From Amblyomma americanum (Eukaryota; Arthropoda; Arachnida; Ixodida; Ixodidae), in contig NC_135504.1 in assembly GCF_052857255.1 (NCBI RefSeq), forward strand, positions 143,370,121-143,434,120: 64,000 nucleotides of DNA, in the 5' to 3' direction. The position numbers and the translations under genes were made by a program. The stretch's first letter is position 1. The number at the start of each line of letters is the position of its first letter. The notes under the pieces were generated by a model. It did no database searches. It had not been told where the DNA came from and saw only the letters and a list, made by a program, of their open reading frames with translations. Of the stretch, positions 49,800 to 62,061 are shown one piece after another.

Positions 49800-51863
49800 C
49801 GGAATACAAGTTTTCGTGCAGTTCTGAGAGAAAAAGTTTACACCTTTCTCTCGTGTACTCTTCGACGAGTTGTAAAATCGATGCTATTGAATCTTGCTAG
49901 TTTCGATCTAAAACGGTGTATCCCGTTGTTTTGATCCGGAATACAAGTTTTCGTGCAGTTCTGAGAGAAAAAGTTTACACCTTTCTCTCGTCTACTCTTC
50001 GACGACTTGTAAAATCGATGCTCGTGAATCTTGCAAGTTTCGATCCAAAACGATGTATCCCGTTGTTCTGAGCCAGAATACAAGTTTTGGCGCAGTTCTG
50101 AGAGAAAAAGTTTACACCTTTCTCTCGTGTACTCTTCGACGACTTGTAAAATCGATGCTATTGAATCTGGCTAGTTTCGATCTAAAACGATGTATCCCGT
50201 TCTTTTGAGCCGGAATACAAGTTTTCGCGCAGTTCTGAGAGAAAAAGTTTACACCTTTCTCTCTCTACTCTTCGAAGACTTGTGAAATCGATGCTCGTGA
50301 ATCTTGCTAGATTCGATCTAAAACGATGTATCCCGTTGTTTTGAGCCGGAATACAAGTTTTCGCGCAGTTCTGAGAGAAAAAGTTTACACATTTCTCTCG
50401 TCTACTCTTTGAAGACTTGTAAAATCGATGCTCGTGAATCTTGCAAGTTTCGATCTAAAACGATGTATCCCGTTGTTCTGAGCCAGAATACAAGTTTTGG
50501 CGCCGTTCTGAGAGAAAAAGTTTACACCTTTCTCTCGTGTACTCTTCAACGACTTGTAAAATCGATGCTATTGAATCTGGCTAGTTTCGATCTAAAACGA
50601 TGTATCCCGTTGTTTTGAGCCGGAATACAAGTTTTCGTGCAGTTCTGAGAGAAAAAGTTTACACCTTTCTCTCTTCTACTCTTCGACGACTTGTAAAATC
50701 GATGCTCGTGAATCTTGCTGGTTTCGATCTAAAACGATGTATCCCGTTGTTTTGAGCCGGAATATAAGTTTTCGCGCAGTTCTGAGAGAAAAAGTTTACA
50801 CCTTTCTCTCGTCTACTCTTCGAAGACTTGTGAAATCGATGCTCGTGAATCTTGCTAGATTCGATCTAAAACGATGTATCCCGTTGTTTTGAGCCGGAAT
50901 ACAAGTTTTCGTGCAGTTCTGGGAGAAAAAGTTTAACCTTTCTCTCGTGTACTCTTCGACGACTTGTAAAATCGATGCTCGTGAATCTTGCTGGTTTCGA
51001 TCTATAACGATGTATCCCGTTGTTTTGAGCCGGAATACAATTTTTCGCGCCGTTCTGAGAGAAAACGCTTACACCATTCTATCGTCTACTCTTCGACGAC
51101 TTGTAATATCGATGCTCGTGAATCTTGCTAGTTTCGATCTAAAACGATGTAACCTGTTGTTTTGAGCCGGAATACATGTTTTCGCGCAGTTCTGAGAGAA
51201 AACGTTTACACCTTTCTCTCGTCTACTCTTCGACTACTTGTAAAATCGATGCTCGTGAATCTTGCTAGTTTCGACCTAAAACAATGTTTGCCGTTGTTTT
51301 GAGCCGGAATACAAGTTTTCGCGCAGTTCTGAGAGAAAAAGTTTACACCTCTCTCTCGTGTACTCTTCGACGATTTGTAAAATCCATGCTCGTGAATCTT
51401 GCTAGTTTCGATATAAAACGATGAATCCCGTTGTTTTGAGCCGGAATAAAGTTTTCGCGCAGTTCTGAGAGAAAAAGTTTACACCTTTCTCTCGTCTACT
51501 ATTCGACGACTTGTAAAATCGATTCTCGTGAATCTTGCTAGTTTCGACCTAAAACGATGTATCCTGTTGTTTTCAGCCGGAATACAAGTTTTCGCGCAGT
51601 TCTGAGAGAAAAAGTATACACCTTTCTCTCGTGTACTCTTCGACGACTTGTAAAATCGATGCTAGTGAATCTTGCTAGTTTCGATCTAAAACGATGTAAC
51701 CCGTTGTTTTGAGCCGGAATACAAGTTTTCGCGCAGTTCTGAGAGAAAAAGTTTACACCTTTCTCTCGTCTACTCTTCGAAGACTTGTGAAATCGATGCT
51801 CGTGAATCTTGCTAGATTCGATCTAAAACGATGTATCCCGTTGTTTTGAGCCGGAATACAAGT
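49800..51863 (+). repeat. 15-monomer block repeated at 56,639-58,702
   Basis: Aligns at 6,839 bp, one monomer more than the 6,702-bp offset just upstream. Contents include GATCCGG with GGTGTATCC, GAAGACTTGTGAAATCG, CGCCGTTC, the GTTCTGGGAG/GTTTAACC monomer, AATTTTTCG with AACGCTTACACC, and AATAAAG (one base short, near 51,447). Confidence 0.85.
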
Positions 51864-52066
51864 TTTCGCGCAGTTCTGAGAGAAAAAGTTTACACATTTC
51901 TCTGGTCTACTCTTCGACGACTTGTAATATCGATGCTCGTGAATCTTGCTAGTTTCGATCTAAAACGATGTAACCCGTTGTTTTGAGCCGGAAAACACGT
52001 TTTCTCGCAGTTCTGAGAGAAAAAGTTTACACCTTTTTCTCGTCTATATTCGACGACTTGTAAAAT
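50161..52066 (+). repeat. 14-monomer block, copy 1 (2,187-bp spacing)
   Basis: Aligns to 52,348-54,253 at 2,187 bp (16 monomers minus 5). The short period deviates from a multiple of 137 because the unit includes several 1-bp-deleted monomers (CTCTCTACTC, GTTTAACC, AATAAAG). One difference is AAAACG near 51,204 against AAAAAG in copy 2. Confidence 0.87.
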
Positions 52067-52347
52067 CGATGCTATTGAATCTTGCTAGTTTCGATCTAAA
52101 ACGATGTATCCCGTTGTTTTGAGCCGGAATACAAGTTTTGGCGCCGTTCTGAGAGAAAAAGTTTACACCTTTCTCTCGTGTACTCTTCAACGACTTGTAA
52201 AATCGATGCTATTGAATCTGGCTAGTTTCGATCTAAAACGATGTATCCCGTTGTTTTGAGCCGGAATACAAGTTTTCGTGCAGTTCTGAGAGAAAAAGTT
52301 TACACCTTTTTCTCGTCTATATTCGACGACTTGTAAAATCGATGCTA
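52067..52347 (+). repeat. Two linker monomers
   Basis: Two CTATTGAATC-class monomers, with GGCGCCGTTC and CTTCAACGAC, resembling 50,490-50,640. They join the two 2,187-bp-spaced copies. Confidence 0.65.
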
Positions 52348-54253
52348 TTGAATCTGGCTAGTTTCGATCTAAAACGATGTATCCCGTTCTTTTGAGCCGG
52401 AATACAAGTTTTCGCGCAGTTCTGAGAGAAAAAGTTTACACCTTTCTCTCTCTACTCTTCGAAGACTTGTGAAATCGATGCTCGTGAATCTTGCTAGATT
52501 CGATCTAAAACGATGTATCCCGTTGTTTTGAGCCGGAATACAAGTTTTCGCGCAGTTCTGAGAGAAAAAGTTTACACATTTCTCTCGTCTACTCTTTGAA
52601 GACTTGTAAAATCGATGCTCGTGAATCTTGCAAGTTTCGATCTAAAACGATGTATCCCGTTGTTCTGAGCCAGAATACAAGTTTTGGCGCCGTTCTGAGA
52701 GAAAAAGTTTACACCTTTCTCTCGTGTACTCTTCAACGACTTGTAAAATCGATGCTATTGAATCTGGCTAGTTTCGATCTAAAACGATGTATCCCGTTGT
52801 TTTGAGCCGGAATACAAGTTTTCGTGCAGTTCTGAGAGAAAAAGTTTACACCTTTCTCTCTTCTACTCTTCGACGACTTGTAAAATCGATGCTCGTGAAT
52901 CTTGCTGGTTTCGATCTAAAACGATGTATCCCGTTGTTTTGAGCCGGAATATAAGTTTTCGCGCAGTTCTGAGAGAAAAAGTTTACACCTTTCTCTCGTC
53001 TACTCTTCGAAGACTTGTGAAATCGATGCTCGTGAATCTTGCTAGATTCGATCTAAAACGATGTATCCCGTTGTTTTGAGCCGGAATACAAGTTTTCGTG
53101 CAGTTCTGGGAGAAAAAGTTTAACCTTTCTCTCGTGTACTCTTCGACGACTTGTAAAATCGATGCTCGTGAATCTTGCTGGTTTCGATCTATAACGATGT
53201 ATCCCGTTGTTTTGAGCCGGAATACAATTTTTCGCGCCGTTCTGAGAGAAAACGCTTACACCATTCTATCGTCTACTCTTCGACGACTTGTAATATCGAT
53301 GCTCGTGAATCTTGCTAGTTTCGATCTAAAACGATGTAACCTGTTGTTTTGAGCCGGAATACATGTTTTCGCGCAGTTCTGAGAGAAAAAGTTTACACCT
53401 TTCTCTCGTCTACTCTTCGACTACTTGTAAAATCGATGCTCGTGAATCTTGCTAGTTTCGACCTAAAACAATGTTTGCCGTTGTTTTGAGCCGGAATACA
53501 AGTTTTCGCGCAGTTCTGAGAGAAAAAGTTTACACCTCTCTCTCGTGTACTCTTCGACGATTTGTAAAATCCATGCTCGTGAATCTTGCTAGTTTCGATA
53601 TAAAACGATGAATCCCGTTGTTTTGAGCCGGAATAAAGTTTTCGCGCAGTTCTGAGAGAAAAAGTTTACACCTTTCTCTCGTCTACTATTCGACGACTTG
53701 TAAAATCGATTCTCGTGAATCTTGCTAGTTTCGACCTAAAACGATGTATCCTGTTGTTTTCAGCCGGAATACAAGTTTTCGCGCAGTTCTGAGAGAAAAA
53801 GTATACACCTTTCTCTCGTGTACTCTTCGACGACTTGTAAAATCGATGCTAGTGAATCTTGCTAGTTTCGATCTAAAACGATGTAACCCGTTGTTTTGAG
53901 CCGGAATACAAGTTTTCGCGCAGTTCTGAGAGAAAAAGTTTACACCTTTCTCTCGTCTACTCTTCGAAGACTTGTGAAATCGATGCTCGTGAATCTTGCT
54001 AGATTCGATCTAAAACGATGTATCCCGTTGTTTTGAGCCGGAATACAAGTTTTCGCGCAGTTCTGAGAGAAAAAGTTTACACATTTCTCTGGTCTACTCT
54101 TCGACGACTTGTAATATCGATGCTCGTGAATCTTGCTAGTTTCGATCTAAAACGATGTAACCCGTTGTTTTGAGCCGGAAAACACGTTTTCTCGCAGTTC
54201 TGAGAGAAAAAGTTTACACCTTTTTCTCGTCTATATTCGACGACTTGTAATAT
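52348..54253 (+). repeat. 14-monomer block, copy 2
   Basis: Second copy of 50,161-52,066. The first part also aligns to about 57,000-58,702 at 4,652 bp, so this series occurs three times between 50 and 58.7 kb. It ends where TAATATCGATGCTCG replaces TAAAATCGATGCTATTG. Confidence 0.87.
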
Positions 54254-54341
54254 CGATGCTCGTGAATCTTGCAAGTTTCGATCTAAAACGATGTATCCCG
54301 TTGTTCTGAGCCAGAATACAAGTTTTGGCGCAGTTCTGAGA

Positions 54342-56172
54342 GAAAAAGTTTACACCTTTCTCTCGTGTACTCTTCGACGACTTGTAAAATCGATGCTATT
54401 GAATCTGGCTAGTTTCGATCTAAAACGATGTATCCCGTTGTTTTGAGCCGGAATACAAGTTTTCGTGCAGTTCTGAGAGAAAAAGTTTACACCTTTCTCT
54501 CGTCTACTCTTCGACGACTTGTAAAATCGATGCTCGTGAATCTTGCAAGTTTCGATCTAAAACGATGTATCCCGTTGTTCTGAGCCAGAATACAAGTTTT
54601 GGCGCAGTTCTGAGAGAAAAAGTTTACACCTTTCTCTCGTGTACTCTTCGACGACTTGTAAAATCGATGCTATTGAATCTGGCTAGTTTCGATCTAAAAC
54701 GATGTATCCCGTTGTTTTGAGCCGGAATACAAGTTTTCGCGCAGTTCTGAGAGAAAACGTTTACACCTTTCTCTCGTCTACTCTTCGACGACTTGTAAAA
54801 TCGATGCTATTGAATCTTGCTAGTTTCGATCTAAAACGATGTATCCCGTTGTTTTGAGCCGGAATACAAGTTTTCGCGCAGTTCTGAGAGAAAAAGTTTG
54901 CACCTTTCTCTCGTCTACTCTTCGACGACTTGTAATATCGATGCTCGTGAATCTTGCTAGTTTCGACCTAAAACGATGTAACCCGTTGTTCTGAGCCAGA
55001 ATACAAGTTTTGGCGCAGTTCTGAGAGAAAAAGTTTACACCTTTCTCTCGTGTACTCTTCGACGACTTGTAAAATCGATGCTATTGAATCTTGCTAGTTT
55101 CGATCTAAAACGATGTATCCCGTTGTTTTGAGCCGGAATACAAGTTTTCGTGCAGTTCTGAGAGAAAAAGTTCACACCTTTCTATCGTCTACTCTTCGAC
55201 GACTTGTAAAATCGATGCTCGTGAATCTTGCAAGTTTCGTTCTAAAACGATGTATCCCGTTCTTTTGAGCCGGAATACAAGTTTTCGCGCAGTTCTGAGA
55301 GAAAAAGTTTACACATTTCTCTGGTCTACTCTTCGACGACTTGTAATATCGATGCTCGTGAATCTTGCTAGTTTCGATCTAAAACGATGTAACCCGTTGT
55401 TTTGAGCCGGAAAACACGTTTTCTCGCAGTTCTGAGAGAAAAAGTTTACACCTTTTTCTCGTCTATATACGACGACTTGTAAAATCGATGCTCGTGAATC
55501 TTGCTAGTTTCGACCTAAAACGATGTTTGCCGTTGTTTTGAGCCGGAATACAAGTTTTCGCGCAGTTCTGAGAGAAAAAGTTTACACCTTTCTCTCGTGT
55601 ACTCTTCGACGACTTGTAAAATCGATGCTATTGAATCTTGCTAGTTTCGATCTAAAACGATGTATCCCGTTGTTTTGAGCCGGAATACAAGATTTCGTGC
55701 AGTTCTGAGAGAAAAAGTTCACACCTTTCTCTCGTCTACTCTTCGACGACTTGTAAAATCGATGCTCGTGAATCTTGCAAGTTTCGATCTAAAGCGATGT
55801 ATCCCGTTCTTTTGAGCCGGAATACAAGTTTTCGCGCAGTTCTGAGAGAAAAAGTTTACACATTTCTCTGGTCTACTCTTCGACGACTTGTAATATCGAT
55901 GCTCGTGAATCTTGCTAGTTTCGATCTAAAACGATGTAACCCGTTGTTTTGAGCCGGAAAACACGTTTTCTCGCAGTTCTGAGAGAAAAAGTTTACACCT
56001 TTTTCTCGTCTATATTCGACGACTTGTAATATCGATGCTCGTGAATCTTCCAAGTTTCGATCTAAAACGATGTATCCCGTTGTTCTGAGCCAGAATACAA
56101 GTTTTGGCGCAGTTCTGAGAGAAAAAGTTTACACCTTTCTCTCGTGTACTCTTCGACGACTTGTAAAATCGA
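54342..56172 (+). repeat. Second copy of 47,640-49,470
   Basis: Aligns at 6,702 bp throughout. It ends just before a single monomer (56,173-56,309) that is absent from the corresponding place near 49,471. Confidence 0.87.
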
Positions 56173-56309
56173 TGCTCGTGAATCTTGCAAGTTTCGGTCT
56201 AAAACGATGTAACCCGTTGTTTTGAGCCGGAATACAAGTTTTCGCGAGGTTCTGAGGGAAAAAGTTTACACCTTTCTCTCGTCTACTCTTCGACGACTTG
56301 TAAAATCGA
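56173..56309 (+). repeat. Ectopic single monomer of a distant class
   Basis: Compared with 49,470, one 137-bp length is extra here and the offset changes from 6,702 to 6,839 bp. The added sequence carries TTGCAAGTTTCGGTC, GTAACCCG, GCGAGGTTCTGAGGG, the class found repeatedly from about 1 to 34.5 kb but not seen elsewhere right of 35 kb. Exact breakpoints cannot be set because the flanks are homologous. Confidence 0.8.
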
Positions 56310-56638
56310 TGCTATTGAATCTGGCTAGTTTCGATCTAAAACGATGTATCCCGTTGTTTTGAGCCGGAATACAAGTTTTCGTGCAGTTCTGAGAGAAAAA
56401 GTTTACACCTTTCTCTCGTCTACTCTTCGACGACTTGTAAAATCGATGCTCTTGAATCTTGCTGGTTTCGATCTAAAACGATGTATCCCGTTGTTTTGAG
56501 CCGGAATACAAGTTTTGGCGCAGTTCTGAGAGAACAAGTTTACACATTTCTCTCGTCTACTCTTCGACGACTTGTAATATCGATGCTCGTGAATCTTGCT
56601 AGTTTCGATCTTAAACGATGTAACCCGTTGTTTTGAGC

Positions 56639-58702
56639 CGGAATACAAGTTTTCGTGCAGTTCTGAGAGAAAAAGTTTACACCTTTCTCTCGTGTACTCT
56701 TCGACGACTTGTAAAATCGATGCTATTGAATCTTGCTAGTTTCGATCTAAAACGGTGTATCCCGTTGTTTTGATCCGGAATACAAGTTTTCGTGCAGTTC
56801 TGAGAGAAAAAGTTTACACCTTTCTCTCGTCTACTCTTCGACGACTTGTAAAATCGATGCTCGTGAATCTTGCAAGTTTCGATCCAAAACGATGTATCCC
56901 GTTGTTCTGAGCCAGAATACAAGTTTTGGCGCAGTTCTGAGAGAAAAAGTTTACACCTTTCTCTCGTGTACTCTTCGACGACTTGTAAAATCGATGCTAT
57001 TGAATCTGGCTAGTTTCGATCTAAAACGATGTATCCCGTTCTTTTGAGCCGGAATACAAGTTTTCGCGCAGTTCTGAGAGAAAAAGTTTACACCTTTCTC
57101 TCTCTACTCTTCGAAGACTTGTGAAATCGATGCTCGTGAATCTTGCTAGATTCGATCTAAAACGATGTATCCCGTTGTTTTGAGCCGGAATACAAGTTTT
57201 CGCGCAGTTCTGAGAGAAAAAGTTTACACATTTCTCTCGTCTACTCTTTGAAGACTTGTAAAATCGATGCTCGTGAATCTTGCAAGTTTCGATCTAAAAC
57301 GATGTATCCCGTTGTTCTGAGCCAGAATACAAGTTTTGGGGCCGTTCTGAGAGAAAAAGTTTACACCTTTCTCTCGTGTACTCTTCGACGACTTGTAAAA
57401 TCGATGCTATTGAATCTGGCTAGTTTCGATCTAAAACGATGTATCCCGTTGTTTTGAGCCGGAATACAAGTTTTCGTGCAGTTCTGAGAGAAAAAGTTTA
57501 CACCTTTCTCTCTTCTACTCTTCGACGACTTGTAAAATCGATGCTCGTGAATCTTGCTGGTTTCGATCTAAAACGATGTATCCCGTTGTTTTGAGCCGGA
57601 ATATAAGTTTTCGCGCAGTTCTGAGAGAAAAAGTTTACACCTTTCTCTCGTCTACTCTTCGAAGACTTGTGAAATCGATGCTCGTGAATCTTGCTAGATT
57701 CAATCTAAAACGATGTATCCCGTTGTTTTGAGCCGGAATACAAGTTTTCGTGCAGTTCTGGGAGAAAAAGTTTAACCTTTCTCTCGTCTACTCTTCGACG
57801 ACTTGTAAAATCGATGCTCGTGAATCTTGCTGGTTTCGATCTATAACGATGTATCCCGTTGTTTTGAGCCGGAATACAATTTTTCGCGCCGTTCTGAGAG
57901 AAAACGCTTACACCATTCTATCGTCTACTCTTCGACGACTTGTAATATCGATGCTCGTGAATCTTGCTAGTTTCGATCTAAAATGATGTAACCTGTTGTT
58001 TTGAGCCGGAATACATGTTTTCGCGCAGTTCTGAGAGAAAAAGTTTACACCTTTCTCTCGTCTACTCTTCGACTACTTGTAAAATCGATGCTCGTGAATC
58101 TTGCTAGTTTCGACCTAAAACAATGTTTGCCGTTGTTTTGAGCCGGAATACAAGTTTTCGCGCAGTTCTGAGAGAAAAAGTTTACACCTCTCTCTCGTGT
58201 ACTCTTCGACGATTTGTAAAATTCATGCTCGTGAATCTTGCTAGTTTCGATATAAAACGATGAATCCCGTTGTTTTGAGCCGGAATAAAGTTTTCGCGCA
58301 GTTCTGAGAGAAAAAGTTTACACCTTTCTCTCGTCTACTATTCGACGACTTGTAAAATCGATTCTCGTGAATCTTGCTAGTTTCGACCTAAAACGATGTA
58401 TCCTGTTGTTTTCAGCCGGAATACAAGTTTTCGCGCAGTTCTGAGAGAAAAAGTATACGCCTTTCTCTCGTGTACTCTTCGACGACTTGTAAAATCGATG
58501 CTAGTGAATCTTGCTAGTTTTGATCTAAAACGATGTAACCCGTTGTTTTGAGCCGGAATACAAGTTTTCGCGCAGTTCTGAGAGAAAAAGTTTACACCTT
58601 TCTCTCGTCTACTCTTCGAAGACTTGTGAAATCGATGCTCGTGAATCTTGCTAGATTCGATCTAAAACGATGTATCCCGTTGTTTTGAGCCGGAATACAA
58701 GT
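56639..58702 (+). repeat. Second copy of 49,800-51,863
   Basis: Aligns at 6,839 bp. Private changes include TTGGGGCCGTTC near 57,337, TTCAATC near 57,699, AAATGATG near 57,982, AAATTCATGC near 58,219 and TATACGCC near 58,454. Confidence 0.85.
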
Positions 58703-59394
58703 TTTCGTGCAGTTCTGGGAGAAAAAGTTTAACCTTTCTCTCGTCTACTCTTCGACGACTTGTAAAATCGATGCTCGTGAATCTTGCTGGTTTCGATCTA
58801 TAACGATGTATCCCGTTGTTTTGAGCCGGAATACAATTTTTCGCGCCGTTCTGAGAGAAAACGCTTACACCATTCTATCGTCTACTCTTCGACGACTTGT
58901 AATATCGATGCTCGTGAATCTTGCTAGTTTCGATCTAAAACGATGTAACCTGTTGTTTTGAGCCGGAATACATGTTTTTGCGCAGTTCTGAGAGAAAAAG
59001 TTTACACCTTTCTCTCGTCTACTCTTCGAAGACTTGTGAAATCGATGCTCGTGAATCTTGCTAGATTCGATCTAAAACGATGTATCCCGTTGTTTTGAGC
59101 CGGAATACTAGTTTTCGTGCAGTTCTGGGAGAAAAAGTTTAACCTTTCTCTCGTCTACTCTTCGACGACTTGTAAAATCGATGCTCGTGAATCTTGCTGG
59201 TTTCGATCTATAACGATGTATCCCGTTGTTTTGAGCCGGAATACAATTTTTCGCGCCGTTCTGAGAGAAAACGCTTACACCATTCTATCGTCTACTCTTC
59301 GACGACTTGTAATATCGATGCTCGTGAATCTTGCTAGTTTCGATCTAAAACGATGTAACCTGTTGTTTTGAGCCGGAATACATGTTTTCGCGCA
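58575..59394 (+). repeat. 3-monomer (410-bp) tandem duplication
   Basis: 58,575-58,984 and 58,985-59,394 are two copies of a trimer: a GAAGACTTGTG/CTAGATTCG monomer, the GTTCTGGGAG/GTTTAACC monomer and the AATTTTTCG/CGCTTACACC monomer. The 410-bp length is three times 137 minus one, from the 1-bp-short GTTTAACC monomer. Differences include ATACTAG near 59,107 and GTTTTTGCG near 58,974. Confidence 0.88.
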
Positions 59395-60555
59395 GTTCTG
59401 AGAGAAAAAGTTTACACCTTTCTCTCGTCTACTCTTCGACTACTTGTAAAATCGATGCTCGTGAATCTTGCTAGTTTCGACCTAAAACAATGTTTGCCGT
59501 TGTTTTGAGCCGGAATACAAGTTTTCGCGCAGTTCTGAGAGAAAAAGTTTACACCTCTCTCTCGTGTACTCTTCGACGATTTGTAAAATCCATGCTCGTG
59601 AATCTTGCTAGTTTCGATATAAAACGATGAATCCCGTTGTTTTGAGCCGGAATACAAGTTTTCGCGCAGTTCTGAGAGAAAAAGTTTACACCTTTCTCTC
59701 GTCTACTATTCGACGACTTGTAAAATCGATTCTCGTGAATCTTGCTAGTTTCGACCTAAAACGATGTATCCTGTTGTTTTCAGCCGGAATACAAGTTTTC
59801 GCGCAGTTCTGAGAGAAAAAGTATACACCTTTCTCTCGTGTACTCTTCGACGACTTGTAAAATCGATGCTAGTGAATCTTGCTAGTTTCGATCTAAAACG
59901 ATGTAACCCGTTGTTTTGAGCCGGAATACAAGTTTTCGCGCAGTTCTGAGAGAAAAAGTTTACACCTTACTCTCGTCTACTATTCGACGACTTGTAAAAT
60001 CGATGCTCGTGAATCTTGCTAGTTTCAATCTAAAACGACGTATCCCGTTGTTTTGAGCCGGAATATAAGTTTTCGCGCAGTTCTGAGAGAAAAAGTTTAC
60101 ACATTTCTCTCGTCTACTCTTCGACAACTTGTAATATCGATGCTCGTGAATCTTGCTAGTTTCGATCTAAAACGATGTAACCCGTTGTTTTGAGCCGGAA
60201 AACACGTTTTCGCGCAGTTCTGAGAGAAAAAGTTTACACCTTTCTCTCGTCTATATTCGACGACTTGTAGAATCGATGCTCGTGAATCTTGCTAGTTTCG
60301 ACCTAAAACGATGTTTGCCGTTGTTTTGAGCCGGAATACAAGTTTTCGCGCAGTTCTGAGAGAAAAAGTTTACACCCCTTCTCTCGTGTACTCTTCGACG
60401 ACTTGTAAAATCGATGCTCGTGAATCTTGCTAGTTTCGATCTAAAACGATGAATCCCGTTGTTTTGAGCCGGAATACAAGTTTTCGCGCAGTTCTGAGAG
60501 AAAAAGTTTACACCTTTCTCTCGTCTACTCTTCGACGACTTGTAAAATCGATGCT
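59050..60555 (+). repeat. 11-monomer (1,506-bp) HOR, copy A
   Basis: First of four tandem copies of the terminal HOR. It aligns to copy B at a constant 1,506 bp (11 monomers minus 1). Diagnostic monomers are GTTTAACC, AATTTTTCG/CGCTTACACC, CTTCGACTACTTG, CTCTCTCTCG with ACGATTTG, CTATTCG with TCGATTCTCG, AAGTATACACC, TTACTCTCG, CGACAACTTG and ACACCCCTTC. Confidence 0.9.
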
Positions 60556-62061
60556 CATGAATCTTGCTAGATTCGATCTAAAACGATGTATCCCGTTGTT
60601 TTGAGCCGGAATACAAGTTTTCGTGCAGTTCTGGGAGAAAAAGTTTAACCTTTCTCTCGTCTACTCTTCGACTACTTGTAAAATCGATGCTCGTGAATCT
60701 TGCTGGTTTCGATCTATAACGATGTATCCCGTTGTTTTGAGCCGGAATACAATTTTTCGCGCCGTTCGGAGAGAAAACGCTTACACCTTTCTATCGTCTA
60801 CTCTTCGACGACTTGTAATATCGATGCTCGTGAATCTTGCTAGTTTCGATCTAAAACGATGTAACCTGTTGTTTTGAGCCGGAATACATGTTTTCGCGCC
60901 GTTCTGAGAGAAAAAGTTTACACCTTTCTCTCGTCTACTCTTCGACTACTTGTAAAATCGATGCTCGTGAATCTTGCTAGTTTCGACCTAAAACAATGTT
61001 TGCCGTTGTTTTGAGCCGGAATACAAGTTTTCGCGCAGTTCTGAGAGAAAAAGTTTACACCTCTCTCTCGTGTACTCTTCGACGATTTGTAAAATCCATG
61101 CTCGTGAATCTTGCTAGTTTCGATATATAACGATGAATCCCGTTGTTTTGAGCCGGAATACAAGTTTTCGCGCAGTTCTGAGAGAAAAAGTTTACACCTT
61201 TCTCTCGTCTACTATTCGACGACTTGTAAAATCGATTCTCGTGAATCTTGCTAGTTTCGACCTAAAAGGATGTATCCTGTTGTTTTCAGCCGGAATACAA
61301 GTTTTCGCGCAGTTCTGAGAGAAAAAGTATACACCTTTCTCTCGTGTACTCTTCGACGACTTGTAAAATCGATGCTAGTGAATCTTGCTAGTTTCGATCT
61401 AAAACGATGTAACCCGTTGTTTTGAGCCGGAATACAAGTTTTCGCGCAGTTCTGAGAGAAAAAGTTTACACCTTACTCTCGTCTACTATTCGACGACTTG
61501 TAAAATCGATGCTCGTGAATCTTGCTAGTTTCAATCTAAAACGACGTATCCCGTTGTTTTGAGCCGGAATATAAGTTTTCGCGCAGTTCTGAGAGAAAAA
61601 GTTTACACATTTCTCTCGTCTACTCTTCGACAACTTGTAATATCGATGCTCGTGAATCTTGCTAGTTTCGATCTAAAACGATGTAACCCGTTGTTTTGAG
61701 CCGGAAAACACGTTTTCGCGCAGTTCTGAGAGAAAAAGTTTACACCTTTCTCTCGTCTATATTCGACGACTTGTAAAATCGATGCTCGTGAATCTTGCTA
61801 GTTTCGACCTAAAACGATGTTTGCCGTTGTTTTGAGCCGGAATACAAGTTTTCGCGCAGTTCTGAGAGAAAAAGTTTACACCCCTTCTCTCGTGTACTCT
61901 TCGACGACTTGTAAAATCGATGCTCGTGAATCTTGCTAGTTTCGATCTAAAACGATGAATCCCGTTGTTTTGAGCCGGAATACAAGTTTTCGCGCAGTTC
62001 TGAGAGAAAAAGTTTACACCTTTCTCTCGTCTACTCTTCGACGACTTGTAAAATCGATGCT
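60556..62061 (+). repeat. 11-monomer HOR, copy B
   Basis: Second complete copy. Private changes include CGATATATAACG near 61,126 and CTAAAAGG near 61,264. It shares the GTTCGGAGAG change with copies C and D. Confidence 0.9.
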
